A stretch of DNA of 46,829 bases from Bacteroidota bacterium (GCA_023427845.1 JAEYZX010000078.1:1-46829); one strand, 5' to 3'; positions 8,761 to 17,362 are shown, counted from the first letter of the stretch. Notes: generated by a model not told the origin, from the letters alone. Made by a program: numbers and translations.

Positions 8761-10431
8761 TTGAAACGGCTCTTCACCTTTTTACTCTTCCTCATTTGTA
8801 CTACAGGTGCATTCGCGCAACAATATGAACTTAAAATCAAAGGCGCTTCAGAAAGAGAAACTGCCATCATCGATTCCATTGGCTATCCATCTGTTGTCGA
8901 AAATGCAAAAACAGCGGCGACTCACGCAAAATCATTATCGGCAAATCTCGAAAAGGCCGGGTTCATTGCAAATTCCTACCGCGAGCAGCCAAAGCCCAAC
9001 GACAGCACTTTTTTATATCATTTCAACCTTGGGGACAGAACCCATTTTCTACATATATATATAGGTAATGATTCTGAATTGAAAGAACTCGGAATCGTTG
9101 CGGCCGATAATGACACGATCAAACTGCCGTTTACCCAAACCGAAACCTTCCTCAATCGGACTTTGGCACTGTTAGAGGCAAAAGGATACTCGCTCGCAAC
9201 GTTGAAACTGGTCAACATCAGCAAAAACGGCACTAACCTGACTGCAGGACTTTCTGCGAATCTCGGGACAAAACGCCAACTAAACGATATCGTGATCAGC
9301 GGGTACGATAAATTTCCGAAAGGACATCTGAAAAACATTAAACGGATGTATCGCAACAAGACTTTCAATCAACAAACTTTGCGAAAGCTTCAGGGTGATT
9401 TTGATAAATTCCGATTCGTCTCCCAGACCAAATATCCCGAAATTCTTTTTACGACCGATACCACCAAAGTATATGTCTATCTCGAAAAGGCAAAGCCAAA
9501 CCGTTTTGATGGGTTTATCGGATTTTCAAATGATGAAGAAGCACAAAAATTAATCTTTACCGGCTACCTCGATTTGATGCTTGTCAACATAATGAATTCG
9601 GGTGAAGAATTTACACTTTACTGGAAAAGCGACGGAAATGAACAAAAGACCTTCAACGCCGGGATCGACCTTCCGTATATTTTTAAAACCCCGTTCGGCG
9701 TCAAAGCCGGCCTTAATATTTTCAAACAGGATTCGACATTCCAAAACACCCGGACCACTTTCGATGTCGGATATTTTTTCAATTACAATACCCGCGTATA
9801 TCTGGGCTATCAGGCAACCGAATCAAGTGATATCCAAAACCAAAATAATTTTTCGATCAACGATTTCAAAAACACGTTTCTGACCTCGAGTTTTGAATAC
9901 ACCGATTACCGCGTCGATGATTTTTTGTTTCCTGAAAAATCGGCGGCGACAATCCGACTAGGTGTCGGTAAACGAGAAGCAAACCTGTCAACAAACAACC
10001 AGCTATTTGCCGAAATCAACCTCGCGCACAACCTGTATCTAAACGAAAAGAATATCCTAAACATCCGCAGTGAAAACTACTTCTTGAACAGCGACGAATT
10101 TATAATCAATGAATTGTACCGCTTCGGGGGAATAAACTCGGTTCGCGGGTTTAATGAAAACAGCCTTCAGGCAAATTTCCTGTCATCATTGCTAACCGAA
10201 TACCGCTATGTACTCGCGCAAAATCTTTACCTGCATTCGATAATCGATTACGGATATTTTCGGGACGAGAGTTCGGATAACAGCGGCGGACTACTCGGAA
10301 TCGGATTCGGCTTCGGGCTGCTCACAAAAAACGGGCTGCTCAATTTGGTCTATGCAAATGGCAGCACCGACGATCAATCGATCAAATTGAGTAATTCAAT
10401 CGTTCATATAAGCTTTAAAGCAAGTTTTTAA
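8761..10431 (+). CDS. Omp85-like outer membrane barrel protein with secretion signal
   Basis: The 556-residue protein starts with a TTG codon (8761). No in-frame ATG precedes the signal peptide MKRLFTFLLFLICTTGAFAQ, cut after residue 19. Residues of about 20-245 look periplasmic and may hold POTRA-like folds (for example KRQLNDIVISGYDKFPKGHL). From about 250 the pattern is alternating beta strands. The segment GINSVRGFNENSL near residue 463 matches the VRG(F/Y) loop-6 motif of BamA/TamA barrels, and the protein ends in SF with an aromatic last residue, as barrel proteins do. Expected role: insertion or translocation of outer membrane proteins or lipids, substrate unknown. It is too short and too diverged to be BamA itself. 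Confidence 0.7.
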   Translation: MKRLFTFLLFLICTTGAFAQQYELKIKGASERETAIIDSIGYPSVVENAKTAATHAKSLSANLEKAGFIANSYREQPKPNDSTFLYHFNLGDRTHFLHIYIGNDSELKELGIVAADNDTIKLPFTQTETFLNRTLALLEAKGYSLATLKLVNISKNGTNLTAGLSANLGTKRQLNDIVISGYDKFPKGHLKNIKRMYRNKTFNQQTLRKLQGDFDKFRFVSQTKYPEILFTTDTTKVYVYLEKAKPNRFDGFIGFSNDEEAQKLIFTGYLDLMLVNIMNSGEEFTLYWKSDGNEQKTFNAGIDLPYIFKTPFGVKAGLNIFKQDSTFQNTRTTFDVGYFFNYNTRVYLGYQATESSDIQNQNNFSINDFKNTFLTSSFEYTDYRVDDFLFPEKSAATIRLGVGKREANLSTNNQLFAEINLAHNLYLNEKNILNIRSENYFLNSDEFIINELYRFGGINSVRGFNENSLQANFLSSLLTEYRYVLAQNLYLHSIIDYGYFRDESSDNSGGLLGIGFGFGLLTKNGLLNLVYANGSTDDQSIKLSNSIVHISFKASF

Positions 10432-10468
10432 TGTTTCAATTGAACAATTTATAAACTAACAAATTGGA

Positions 10469-10516
10469 GATTAATTGTTACAATGATTAATTGCTACATC
10501 GATTAATCGGTACATT
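10469..10516. repeat. Three tandem 16-bp units
   Basis: The units GATTAATTGTTACAAT, GATTAATTGCTACATC and GATTAATCGGTACATT follow each other with no gap in the space between the convergent ends of the Omp85-like gene and the DUF1206 gene. Period is exactly 16; the first seven bases GATTAAT are invariant. Confidence 0.8.
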
Positions 10517-10522
10517 ATCAAA

Positions 10523-11308
10523 TTAGCTCTTCTCCTGCCACGCCCTTACAAAGTTAAAAACTCCATAACTTATCAGGCCCGCACCGATCGCCGCGAGGAA
10601 ATACGACCCTAGTTGACCATCATTTAAAAGTGAAAAAGCTTTCGCGGTACCCCCTGCTTCGTTTGAATTTGCCTTAAATGCAGCCCTGAAGAATAACCAC
10701 GCAATGAGCAGCCACACAATTCCCCGGGAAACATATCCAACGATTCCGGCATTCAACAGTAACCTTTTGTTTTTTCCGACTGTGTCCACATGTTTGCGAT
10801 GCTTTTCCGATAATCCGTAATAAATCTGATAAACACCAATCCCAACCAATTTCAGCGCCAGAAGTCCCACGATCCACGTACCATAATCCTGGCTCATCAA
10901 TTCGGCAGCGATTTCTTTGGATCGGTCGCGCGATTGTTGCGCGCCTACCGTCAGCATTTTGAAGACATGGACAGTCAAAGATCCATACGCAACGGCACTG
11001 AAGAAGTATCGGAAACGGGTCATGAAATTTTTGCGCTCACTTCCCTGCGTATCCTTATCAGTAAATGTCTCAATAAAACGATAGATCACGTAGCAGATCA
11101 ATCCGCCGCCAAGTACCGCAAGCAATATTTTGCCGCCGGTCTGCTCATACACAAATTGGAACACGCCCATTTTATCGGCAGCGTCTTCCGATTTCCCAAA
11201 TAAATGGAATGCGGCCATAACCGTCAATAGTCCCATCATCACATAGACAGTTCCTTTTGCGTACATCCCTGCTCTTGCCAGGTTGGTAATAGCCGATTTT
11301 ACAGTCAT
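10523..11308 (-). CDS. DUF1206-type integral membrane protein
   Basis: A 261-residue protein with six hydrophobic segments arranged as three similar pairs. Each repeat begins with a short amphipathic stretch of the type ARAGMYAKGTVYVMMGLL, GSLTVHVFKML or GYVSRGIVWLLIAWLF, the pattern of the DUF1206 family. Function is unknown. There is no signal peptide, and the inner membrane is likely. Ends convergent with the Omp85-like gene; the start is about 100 bp from the divergent rlmB. Confidence 0.75.
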   Translation of the reverse strand: MTVKSAITNLARAGMYAKGTVYVMMGLLTVMAAFHLFGKSEDAADKMGVFQFVYEQTGGKILLAVLGGGLICYVIYRFIETFTDKDTQGSERKNFMTRFRYFFSAVAYGSLTVHVFKMLTVGAQQSRDRSKEIAAELMSQDYGTWIVGLLALKLVGIGVYQIYYGLSEKHRKHVDTVGKNKRLLLNAGIVGYVSRGIVWLLIAWLFFRAAFKANSNEAGGTAKAFSLLNDGQLGSYFLAAIGAGLISYGVFNFVRAWQEKS

Positions 11309-11399
11309 ACTTTTTTCTTGTCAAATTAGGATATTGATAAATGTTTAATGTAATATTATAGTGAATCAATATTACAATATTTACAGAAGGAATTAACCC

Positions 11400-11407
11400 T
11401 ACCTTTG
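11400..11407 (+). promoter_or_regulatory. Promoter -7 element giving a leaderless rlmB transcript
   Basis: TACCTTTG matches TANNTTTG and its last base lies only 5 bases before the rlmB ATG at 11412. Initiation in this promoter class occurs about 5 nt after the element, so the mRNA would begin at or within a base of the start codon. No TTTG is seen 19 bp upstream. Confidence 0.55.
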
Positions 11408-11411
11408 CACA

Positions 11412-12152
11412 ATGGAAAAAGAGCATCTAATATTCGGGATCCGCGCAATAATTGAAGCGATCCAATCGGGGAAGGAAGTCGATAAAGTATTCATACAAAA
11501 GGAAATTTCAGGCGAACTGATGAAAGACCTGATGAAGGTCATGAAACGCGCCAATGTCAATTTCTCGTATGTACCGGTCGAAAAACTGAACCGCCTTACC
11601 CCAAACAACCACCAGGGTGCCGTGGCAAGCATTTCGCCCATTGCGTTCCACGACCTCGAATCGCTCGTAACGTCGGTAACGGACTCGGGTAAAATGCCGT
11701 TGTTCCTAATCCTTGATCAAATATCGGATGCGCGAAACTTTGGCGCGATAATCAGAACAGCCGAATGCACAGGCGTTAACGGAATTATCGTCCAAAAAGC
11801 AGGATCCGCACCCGTAAACGGCGATACCGTAAAAACATCGGCAGGAGCCGTATTCAATGTTCCGGTTTGCAAAGTCGAACATATTAAAGATGCCGTATTC
11901 TATCTTCAGGGCAGCGGGATCAAAACCGTGGCCGCAACCGAAAAAACCGATCAGAACATTTTCGACGTCACGCTCAACGAGCCTGTAGCGATCATCATGG
12001 GATCGGAAGACCGTGGCATCAATCCGTCGGTACTGAAGATTGTCGATGAAAAAGCAAAACTGCCAATGTTTGGCACCATCGGGAGCTTGAATGTATCGGT
12101 AGCATGCGGGGCGTTTTTGTATGAAGCCGTTCGCCAGAGGTCAATTGCCTGA
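11412..12152 (+). CDS. rlmB: 23S rRNA (guanosine-2'-O-)-methyltransferase RlmB
   Basis: A 246-residue SPOUT methyltransferase that in E. coli methylates G2251 of 23S rRNA using S-adenosylmethionine. The N-terminal substrate-binding domain (about 1-75, from EHLIFGIRAIIEAI) is followed by the knotted catalytic domain with all three motifs: motif 1 DQISDARNFGAIIRTAE, motif 2 AIIMGSEDRGI, motif 3 LPMFGTIGSLNVSVACG. Length is normal. It is a single gene between divergent DUF1206 and convergent rhomboid genes. Confidence 0.93.
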   Translation: MEKEHLIFGIRAIIEAIQSGKEVDKVFIQKEISGELMKDLMKVMKRANVNFSYVPVEKLNRLTPNNHQGAVASISPIAFHDLESLVTSVTDSGKMPLFLILDQISDARNFGAIIRTAECTGVNGIIVQKAGSAPVNGDTVKTSAGAVFNVPVCKVEHIKDAVFYLQGSGIKTVAATEKTDQNIFDVTLNEPVAIIMGSEDRGINPSVLKIVDEKAKLPMFGTIGSLNVSVACGAFLYEAVRQRSIA

Positions 12153-12196
12153 TAGCAATTCAGCAATGTAGCAATTAGAACGACATTGGTGGATTA

Positions 12197-12276
12197 GAAG
12201 CTGTTCCCGCTGTACGCTATATCTTTTGCTGCTAAAGCACGCAGCAAAAGGATGCCGCTGCCATCGGGGCTAGGGC
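12197..12276 (+). repeat. Intergenic hairpin element, copy A
   Basis: The copy holds a perfect 10-bp stem CTTTTGCTGC (12223-12232) / GCAGCAAAAG (12241-12250), flanked upstream by CGCTGTACGCTATAT and downstream by GATGCCGCTGCCATCGGGG. It aligns over about 80 bp with copy B (13451-13530, opposite strand) and more loosely with copy C (about 32051-32134). It lies between the convergent ends of rlmB and the rhomboid gene. Confidence 0.8.
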
Positions 12277-12314
12277 AATCCGCTACAAAAAATGATCGCA
12301 GATTACTTTAAAGA

Positions 12315-13076
12315 TTACTTTTCATCAGCAGTCCGTTGCCCGTCCTTTGGCAAATACACATACCTGTAGGTCAAATGCGGCTCATCGGTTTCTTCTTCAG
12401 GTTCAGGTTTTGGCTTGTTGACAAAATTTCCATTTTCATCAAACCTTTCGAGGAATTTATCACCTGCAGGATCGAAATCGGGCCGCTCCCAATCGTACTT
12501 GATAACTTTTTGGTATTCGGGAGTTTTGAAGATTACCGCAAAAGCAAAACCGGTAATGAGTCCGGCCAAATGGCCTTCCCATGAAATTCCGGCTTCAACA
12601 TCCGGAAAAACATACCACACCATTCCGCCGTAAAGCATGATCACCGTCAGCGACAACGCAACGAGACGGTAATACTTGGTCATGACGCCTTTAAAAAATA
12701 CAAAACTGACCAGTACATAAATCAATCCGCTTGCACCAATATGATACGATTCGCGCCCAATTATCCAGGTCAGTACTCCTGAAACCAGGATTCCGAGTCC
12801 GATTACGCGCATCGACTGTTTGCGATAGAAAAAACGGAGCGCCGCCAAAAGGATCAGCAGCGGAATCGAATTATTGTACAAGTGCTCGAGATTCCCATGA
12901 ATAAACGGACTAAACAAAATTCCCCGTAGACCTTCAAAATCGCGCGGATAAACCCCGTATTTCGCAAAATTAAAATTGAACTTCAATTCGGCCCAGAACA
13001 CGACCCAAAGCAGCAAAACCGAAAAGAACGGCAGCAGGATTACGGATGAGGAGAATTTAAAGTCGTGGTCGGTCAT
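12315..13076 (-). CDS. Rhomboid family intramembrane serine protease
   Basis: A 253-residue membrane protein with about six transmembrane segments. The catalytic serine is in HIGASGLIY (Ser116) and the histidine in SWEGHLAG (His169), the GxSG and HxxG hallmarks. Upstream, FIHGNLEHLYNNS (about 59-70) fits the conserved HxxxN region of rhomboids. Rhomboids cleave transmembrane substrates; the target is unknown. A hydrophilic, acidic C-terminal tail follows residue 195. The gene is flanked by inverted copies A and B of an intergenic repeat element. Confidence 0.88.
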   Translation of the reverse strand: MTDHDFKFSSSVILLPFFSVLLLWVVFWAELKFNFNFAKYGVYPRDFEGLRGILFSPFIHGNLEHLYNNSIPLLILLAALRFFYRKQSMRVIGLGILVSGVLTWIIGRESYHIGASGLIYVLVSFVFFKGVMTKYYRLVALSLTVIMLYGGMVWYVFPDVEAGISWEGHLAGLITGFAFAVIFKTPEYQKVIKYDWERPDFDPAGDKFLERFDENGNFVNKPKPEPEEETDEPHLTYRYVYLPKDGQRTADEK

Positions 13077-13080
13077 GTGA

Positions 13081-13248
13081 GGGGTTAGGGATTAGGGATT
13101 AGGGATCAGGGATTAGGGATTAGAGACTAGGGATTAGGGACTAGGGATTAGGGATTAAGGTTTTGGATTTTGGATTTTGGAATTTGGATTTTGGAATTTG
13201 GAATTTGGATTTTAGAATTTGGAATTTGGAATTTGAGTATTGGAATTT
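13081..13248. repeat. Tandem array of 24 heptamers whose unit changes midway
   Basis: From 13081 to 13157 the units are variants of GGGATTA (11 units). From 13158 to 13248, in the same 7-bp phase, they become GGATTTT and GGAATTT (13 units). It begins 4 bp upstream of the rhomboid start codon and may hold or displace that gene's promoter. No coding potential is evident. Confidence 0.9.
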
Positions 13249-13278
13249 AAGTATATATTGGATTTAACCATCCAAACT

Positions 13279-13341
13279 ACTGTCAACCGTAAACTGTCAA
13301 CCGTAAACTGAAAACTGATCGCTGAAAGCTGACAACTCTAA
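13279..13341. repeat. Tandem array of nine degenerate heptamers
   Basis: The units are ACTGTCA, ACCGTAA, ACTGTCA, ACCGTAA, ACTGAAA, ACTGATC, GCTGAAA, GCTGACA and ACTCTAA. They are contiguous with a strict period of 7 and consensus ACTGNNA. Confidence 0.75.
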
Positions 13342-13360
13342 ATTCCATCAAAACATTTTC

Positions 13361-13409
13361 ATTATTAATTATCAATTATCCATTATCAATTATCAATTAT
13401 CAATTATCA
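13361..13409. repeat. Tandem array of seven heptamers, unit ATTATCA
   Basis: Units are ATTATTA, ATTATCA, ATTATCC and then four copies of ATTATCA. With the two preceding arrays it fills most of the 502-bp space between the rhomboid gene and rarA, which holds no recognisable gene. Confidence 0.85.
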
Positions 13410-13450
13410 AAGATACTGCCAATCGACCCCGTATGCAATTCTGTCAGTCA

Positions 13451-13530
13451 GCCCTAGCCCGGATGGGAGCGGCAGCCTTTTGATCCGCTTCTTTAGCGGG
13501 CAAAAGCTATAGCAAACAGCCGGATCAGCT
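13451..13530 (-). repeat. Intergenic hairpin element, copy B
   Basis: On the minus strand this copy aligns almost base for base with copy A: flanks GGCTGTTTGCTATAG and GCTGCCGCTCCCATCCGGG. Its stem is a 10-bp pairing, CTTTTG with CAAAAG and CCGC with GCGG (13477-13506), separated by a small bulge. The inner stem sequence differs from copy A but still pairs. It precedes rarA by about 50 bp. Confidence 0.8.
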
Positions 13531-13578
13531 TCAAAAACTTTATAAAATATTTAAAACCTAAAACCTTAATTTTACAAA

Positions 13579-14856
13579 ATGGAAGCACCATTAGCAGAAC
13601 GCATTCGGCCGCAATCACTCGAGGGTTATATCTCGCAGCAGCATCTCGTGGGACCAAATGGGTCGCTGACGCAGCAAATTGCACGCGGGATCGTACCATC
13701 ACTGATTTTGTGGGGACCGCCGGGAACGGGAAAAACCACTTTGGCGCAAATCATTGCGGAGGAATCAAAACGCCCGTTTTATATTTTGAGCGCGATCAAT
13801 TCGGGTGTGAAGGACATACGCGAGGTGATCGAGAAAGCGAAACAGGCAGGCGGATTGTTTACTGCAAAAAACCCGATTTTGTTTATTGATGAGATCCATC
13901 GTTTCAGCAAATCGCAACAGGATTCGTTGCTTGCGGCGGTTGAAAAAGGATGGATTACGTTGATTGGCGCGACGACTGAAAATCCGAGTTTTGAAGTGAT
14001 TCCGGCACTTCTTTCGCGTTGCCAGGTGTACATCCTGAATCCGTTTACAAAAGAAGACCTTGAAGCACTGCTTCATCGTGCAATGAAAACCGATGTCGTG
14101 CTCCGAAGCAAAAAGATTGAATTGAAAGAAACCGAAGCATTGCTGCGGCTTTCCGGTGGCGATGGTCGAAAACTGCTTAATATTTTTGAGCTTGTGATCA
14201 ATGCATCTCCACAGGATGAAATCGAAATCACGAACGATCTCGTATTTCATTTCGCGCAGCAAAATACTGTTTTGTATGATAAAACAGGCGAACAACATTA
14301 CGACATCGTATCGGCATTCATCAAATCGATTCGCGGAAGCGACCCAAATGGCGCGGTGTACTGGCTGGCACGTATGATAGAAGGCGGTGAAGATGTGAAA
14401 TTCATTGCACGCCGGATGCTGATCGCGGCAAGTGAGGATATCGGCAACGCAAATCCGACCGCATTGGTGATTGCCAACACAACGTTCCAGGCGGTGACCA
14501 CAATCGGATATCCTGAAAGCAGGATCATCCTGAGCCAATGCGCGGTTTATCTGGCGACCTCGCCCAAAAGCAATGCAAGTTACATGGCAATCGGGACCGC
14601 ACAATCGCTCGTGAAGCAAACCGGCGATTTGCCGGTTCCGTTACATTTGCGAAATGCGCCTACAAAACTCATGAAGGAACTCGGTTATGGCGACGAATAC
14701 AAATACGCCCACAGCTACGAAAACAATTTTACCGACCAGGAATTCCTCCCTGATGAAATCGCGAATACTCCCATTTATGTACCCGGGAATAACGCACGTG
14801 AAAATTCGACCCGTGAGTTTTTAAAAAACCGGTGGAAAGGGAAGTATGGGTACTAG
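13579..14856 (+). CDS. rarA: Replication-associated recombination ATPase RarA (MgsA family)
   Basis: A 425-residue clamp-loader-related AAA+ ATPase that acts at stalled replication forks, usually with SSB. Walker A is GPPGTGKTT at residues 46-54, and Walker B LFIDEIHRF has Asp104 and Glu105. The sensor 1 region is LIGATTENPSFEV, followed by LLSRCQVY with the arginine finger. The C-terminal tetramerisation domain includes SAFIKSIRGSDPNGAVYWLARM and ends KGKYGY with a TAG stop. Length is typical. It stands alone, downstream of repeat-rich DNA. Confidence 0.93.
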   Translation: MEAPLAERIRPQSLEGYISQQHLVGPNGSLTQQIARGIVPSLILWGPPGTGKTTLAQIIAEESKRPFYILSAINSGVKDIREVIEKAKQAGGLFTAKNPILFIDEIHRFSKSQQDSLLAAVEKGWITLIGATTENPSFEVIPALLSRCQVYILNPFTKEDLEALLHRAMKTDVVLRSKKIELKETEALLRLSGGDGRKLLNIFELVINASPQDEIEITNDLVFHFAQQNTVLYDKTGEQHYDIVSAFIKSIRGSDPNGAVYWLARMIEGGEDVKFIARRMLIAASEDIGNANPTALVIANTTFQAVTTIGYPESRIILSQCAVYLATSPKSNASYMAIGTAQSLVKQTGDLPVPLHLRNAPTKLMKELGYGDEYKYAHSYENNFTDQEFLPDEIANTPIYVPGNNARENSTREFLKNRWKGKYGY

Positions 14857-15158
14857 AAAAGTTGGCAGTTGGCAGTAGCTGTTGGCAGTGAGCTAAGATT
14901 TGAGTACACGCTAGATTAAAAAGGGAAAGGTTTGTGGAGCTGCAAGTCGCAGCGTTCAGTTGCAGTGATTAGTAGGCAGTTGACAGTGAGTTACGGGCGA
15001 CAGTGTTCAGTGGGAGTTACAGTGAAGAGTAAGTAATTGACATAGTACTTGAAACTTCGCATCTATGAAACTATACAACTTTTGACTTTTATTCCGCTGC
15101 GCTCCATCCAGTTCAGCTACGCTTGGGTCAACTTTTGACTTTAGACTTTAGACAGTCT
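14857..15158. other. Gene-free repeat-rich spacer after rarA
   Basis: No gene is seen in these 302 bp. They contain short runs of heptamers: GTTGGCA units at 14861-14892 with degenerate related units (GTAGGCA, GTTGACA, GTGTTCA) around 14968-15015, and TTTTGAC, TTTAGAC, TTTAGAC at 15133-15153, just past the end of the next gene. No terminator hairpin with a T-run was found. Confidence 0.7.
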
Positions 15159-15914
15159 TTAAAACTTAATATCCATCGTTTCCGAAAATATCTGGTTTCC
15201 GCCATAAAATTCGAAAATCCATTTACCATCGCGCGCAAAAAGAATTCCCCGGGCCTGATCATTTTCGGCTAAAAATACATTCGGCAGCGAGGTCTTTTTT
15301 AGTTTTAGAATTATTCGTGGAGTAGTATCGACGATTTGGAAGCCGTTTTCGATGGGTTGCGCAAATAACAAATTGGAATTTGACGCTGCATTTCCGGTGA
15401 GTATTTCAGTTGCTTTTTCAGTGGTGACAGGCGTAATGGTCAGCGGACGGTCTGTATTAGTTTGCTGTTTAGCAGCTGCAGCAACCGGCTCATATTTATA
15501 CCCAACCGCATCAAATGAGTTGAATGCCTCACGAAGCGCCTGCTGGTAGGCAACTTTATATTCCTTTTCCCTGCTTGATCCTTCGGCCGATTTCCAAATG
15601 GTCGATTTTGTGCAGTCTTTTAGTAAAACTTCAAGGTTAGTCTTGAACATCGTATTGCTTTCGATGACGTCGACATAAAGTTTGTTACAGTTTGCGTTGG
15701 CAAGTTCCATTGGCAAAACCTCATCATCAAAATAAACCGTGAAGCCGTATTTTTCGAGAAACATTTTGGTAAACGTGTTCAATCGGTATTGATCGGCTTC
15801 TTTTAGGAATCCGAACTTCTTAGGTACGATGACATATTTATAATCATTGATGTTTTTTTGTGCCGATGCAACAGTTGATGCCAACAGTAGCATCAAAACG
15901 AGGATTCTTTTCAT
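15159..15914 (-). CDS. Secreted conserved hypothetical protein
   Basis: I do not recognise a named family. The 251-residue protein has a signal peptide MKRILVLMLLLASTVASAQ (cut after about residue 18). It then shows a repeated mixed alpha/beta pattern: IVPKKFGFLKEADQYRLNTF, a stretch LEVLLKDCTKSTIWKSAEGSS, and a C-terminal beta-rich region ending FSETMDIKF. It probably resides in the periplasm or at the outer membrane. The start codon is 3 nt after the yjjG-like stop, so the two form an operon, though the functional link is not obvious. Confidence 0.7.
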   Translation of the reverse strand: MKRILVLMLLLASTVASAQKNINDYKYVIVPKKFGFLKEADQYRLNTFTKMFLEKYGFTVYFDDEVLPMELANANCNKLYVDVIESNTMFKTNLEVLLKDCTKSTIWKSAEGSSREKEYKVAYQQALREAFNSFDAVGYKYEPVAAAAKQQTNTDRPLTITPVTTEKATEILTGNAASNSNLLFAQPIENGFQIVDTTPRIILKLKKTSLPNVFLAENDQARGILFARDGKWIFEFYGGNQIFSETMDIKF

Positions 15915-15917
15915 GCG

Positions 15918-16610
15918 CTAAAGATAATTTTTAATTTCAGATAAATGGCTCACGCATTTGATGCCATCGTAATTCGTATCGAGTTGGCAGAACAAAATGG
16001 CATCGAGTCCGCAATTTAACGCTCCACGAACATCGGCATCGATACAATCGCCTATCATGATGCTCGACTCCTTTCGCGCATTTGCAAGTTGCAGTGCATG
16101 CTCGAAAATAATTGGATTGGGCTTCTTTACGCCTGCCATTTCGGAGTTTGTTATTGTCGTGAAATAATGGCCTATTTTCGAATTGCTGATTTTATGGTTT
16201 TGCACTTCATCAAACCCGTTTGTGATGATATGCAGCCGGTATTTTGATTTCAGATAATCGAGCAGGTCGGTTGCACCGTCGAACAAATAATTATAAGTGG
16301 GCAAAACCCGGATATATTCTGTCGAAAGCAGTGCGAGCATTTCCTCGCTGATTTCGTAATCAAGTGCCGCAAAAGTATCGCGCAGCCTTCCCAACCGTAA
16401 TGCTGCCTGCGTAATTTCATCTTTGCGATAGCGTTCCCAATACGCATAATTTAGTGGCACATAATACGTAAGGAATTTGCTCAAGTCAATCTCAGGCAAG
16501 TGCGTTTGCAGTACCGATTCAAACGCGAGCGCCGAATTCTTTTCAAAGTCCCACAACGTATGGTCGAGATCAAAGAAAACATCGGTGATTTTTAGGGTCG
16601 TAGCATCCAT
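15918..16610 (-). CDS. HAD-superfamily phosphatase, YjjG-like pyrimidine nucleotidase
   Basis: A 230-residue HAD hydrolase. Motif I is FFDLDHTLWDF with Asp14 (nucleophile) and Asp16 (acid/base); motif II is IITNGF; the motif III lysine is in GVKKPNPIIFEHAL; motif IV is MIGDCIDADVRGA. The fit to E. coli YjjG, which removes noncanonical pyrimidine nucleoside monophosphates, is good in motif spacing and cap size, but substrate is inferred. It ends with a TAG stop, evidence that TAG terminates translation here. Followed 3 nt later by a secreted protein gene. Confidence 0.85.
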   Translation of the reverse strand: MDATTLKITDVFFDLDHTLWDFEKNSALAFESVLQTHLPEIDLSKFLTYYVPLNYAYWERYRKDEITQAALRLGRLRDTFAALDYEISEEMLALLSTEYIRVLPTYNYLFDGATDLLDYLKSKYRLHIITNGFDEVQNHKISNSKIGHYFTTITNSEMAGVKKPNPIIFEHALQLANARKESSIMIGDCIDADVRGALNCGLDAILFCQLDTNYDGIKCVSHLSEIKNYL

Positions 16611-16666
16611 TGCGGCAAAGGTCGCAAAGTTTTGGCAAAGAGTAAATTTAGCGTCACGTTTTTAAC

Positions 16667-17362
16667 TTATAGTATTCCGTCGTCGGCAAAGCTGAAATAC
16701 GATTTCTCGGTGATGATCACATGGTCGAGCAGCTTAATGTCGAGATTTTCACTTGCAAGTTTGATCTTGCGAGTGATCTGTTTGTCGGCATCGCTCGCGG
16801 TGAGTGTTCCCGAGGGATGATTATGACACAGGATCAGCCCTGTTGCATTGTGCTCGAGTGCAATTTTGAATGCGATCCTGACATCGACCACAGTTCCCGT
16901 CATCCCGCCTTTTGAAAGCTGGCACTTGTGAACGACTTTATTCGAATTGTTCAGGTAAATGACCCAGAATTCTTCATGCGCAAGTTCGCCCAGGATGGGA
17001 TGCATAATTTCAAATATGGTGCGGCTGGAGGTGACTTTTGAAAGTTCGACCGAGTCTTCGGCGCGGCGTCGGCGGCTGAGTTCCATTGCGGCCGATATTG
17101 TGATCGCTTTCGCTTCACCGATCCCTTTGAACGACATCAATTGCTGAACCGAAAGTTTTCCGAGCAGGTTCAGGTTGTTTTGTGCGCTTAAAAGTATTCT
17201 TTGGCTGAGCCCGACAGCAGTTTCATTGCGGCTGCCTGAGCCGATCAGGATCGCAAGAAGTTCGGCGTCGCTTAAAGCCGATTTTCCTTTGAGCTTTAAT
17301 TTTTCACGTGGGCGGTCGTCTTCCGACCAATTGCGAATGGGGAATGAGGATTGTTCAGACAT
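16667..17362 (-). CDS. radC: RadC-family JAB/MPN domain protein
   Basis: With the ATG at 17362 the protein has 231 residues. An open frame extends 23 codons further up, but those residues do not resemble the family. An N-terminal helix-hairpin-helix region (about 65-90, KGIGEAKAITISAAMELSRR) precedes a JAB-type metallopeptidase fold with HNHPSG (His180, His182) and Asp191, matching the HxHx7-8D zinc site. RadC was named for a radiation phenotype since questioned; its biochemical role is unsettled. Standalone gene. Confidence 0.9.
   Translation of the reverse strand: MSEQSSFPIRNWSEDDRPREKLKLKGKSALSDAELLAILIGSGSRNETAVGLSQRILLSAQNNLNLLGKLSVQQLMSFKGIGEAKAITISAAMELSRRRRAEDSVELSKVTSSRTIFEIMHPILGELAHEEFWVIYLNNSNKVVHKCQLSKGGMTGTVVDVRIAFKIALEHNATGLILCHNHPSGTLTASDADKQITRKIKLASENLDIKLLDHVIITEKSYFSFADDGIL

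Noticed and set aside
13081..13409. Possible CRISPR array or telomere-like DNA
   Set aside because: The units are 7 bp with no spacers, no cas genes are nearby, and the unit sequence changes along the array; it is a simple tandem repeat.
12197..13530. Integron attC-like sites
   Set aside because: The elements have hairpins but lack the paired core sites of attC, and there is no integrase or cassette array.
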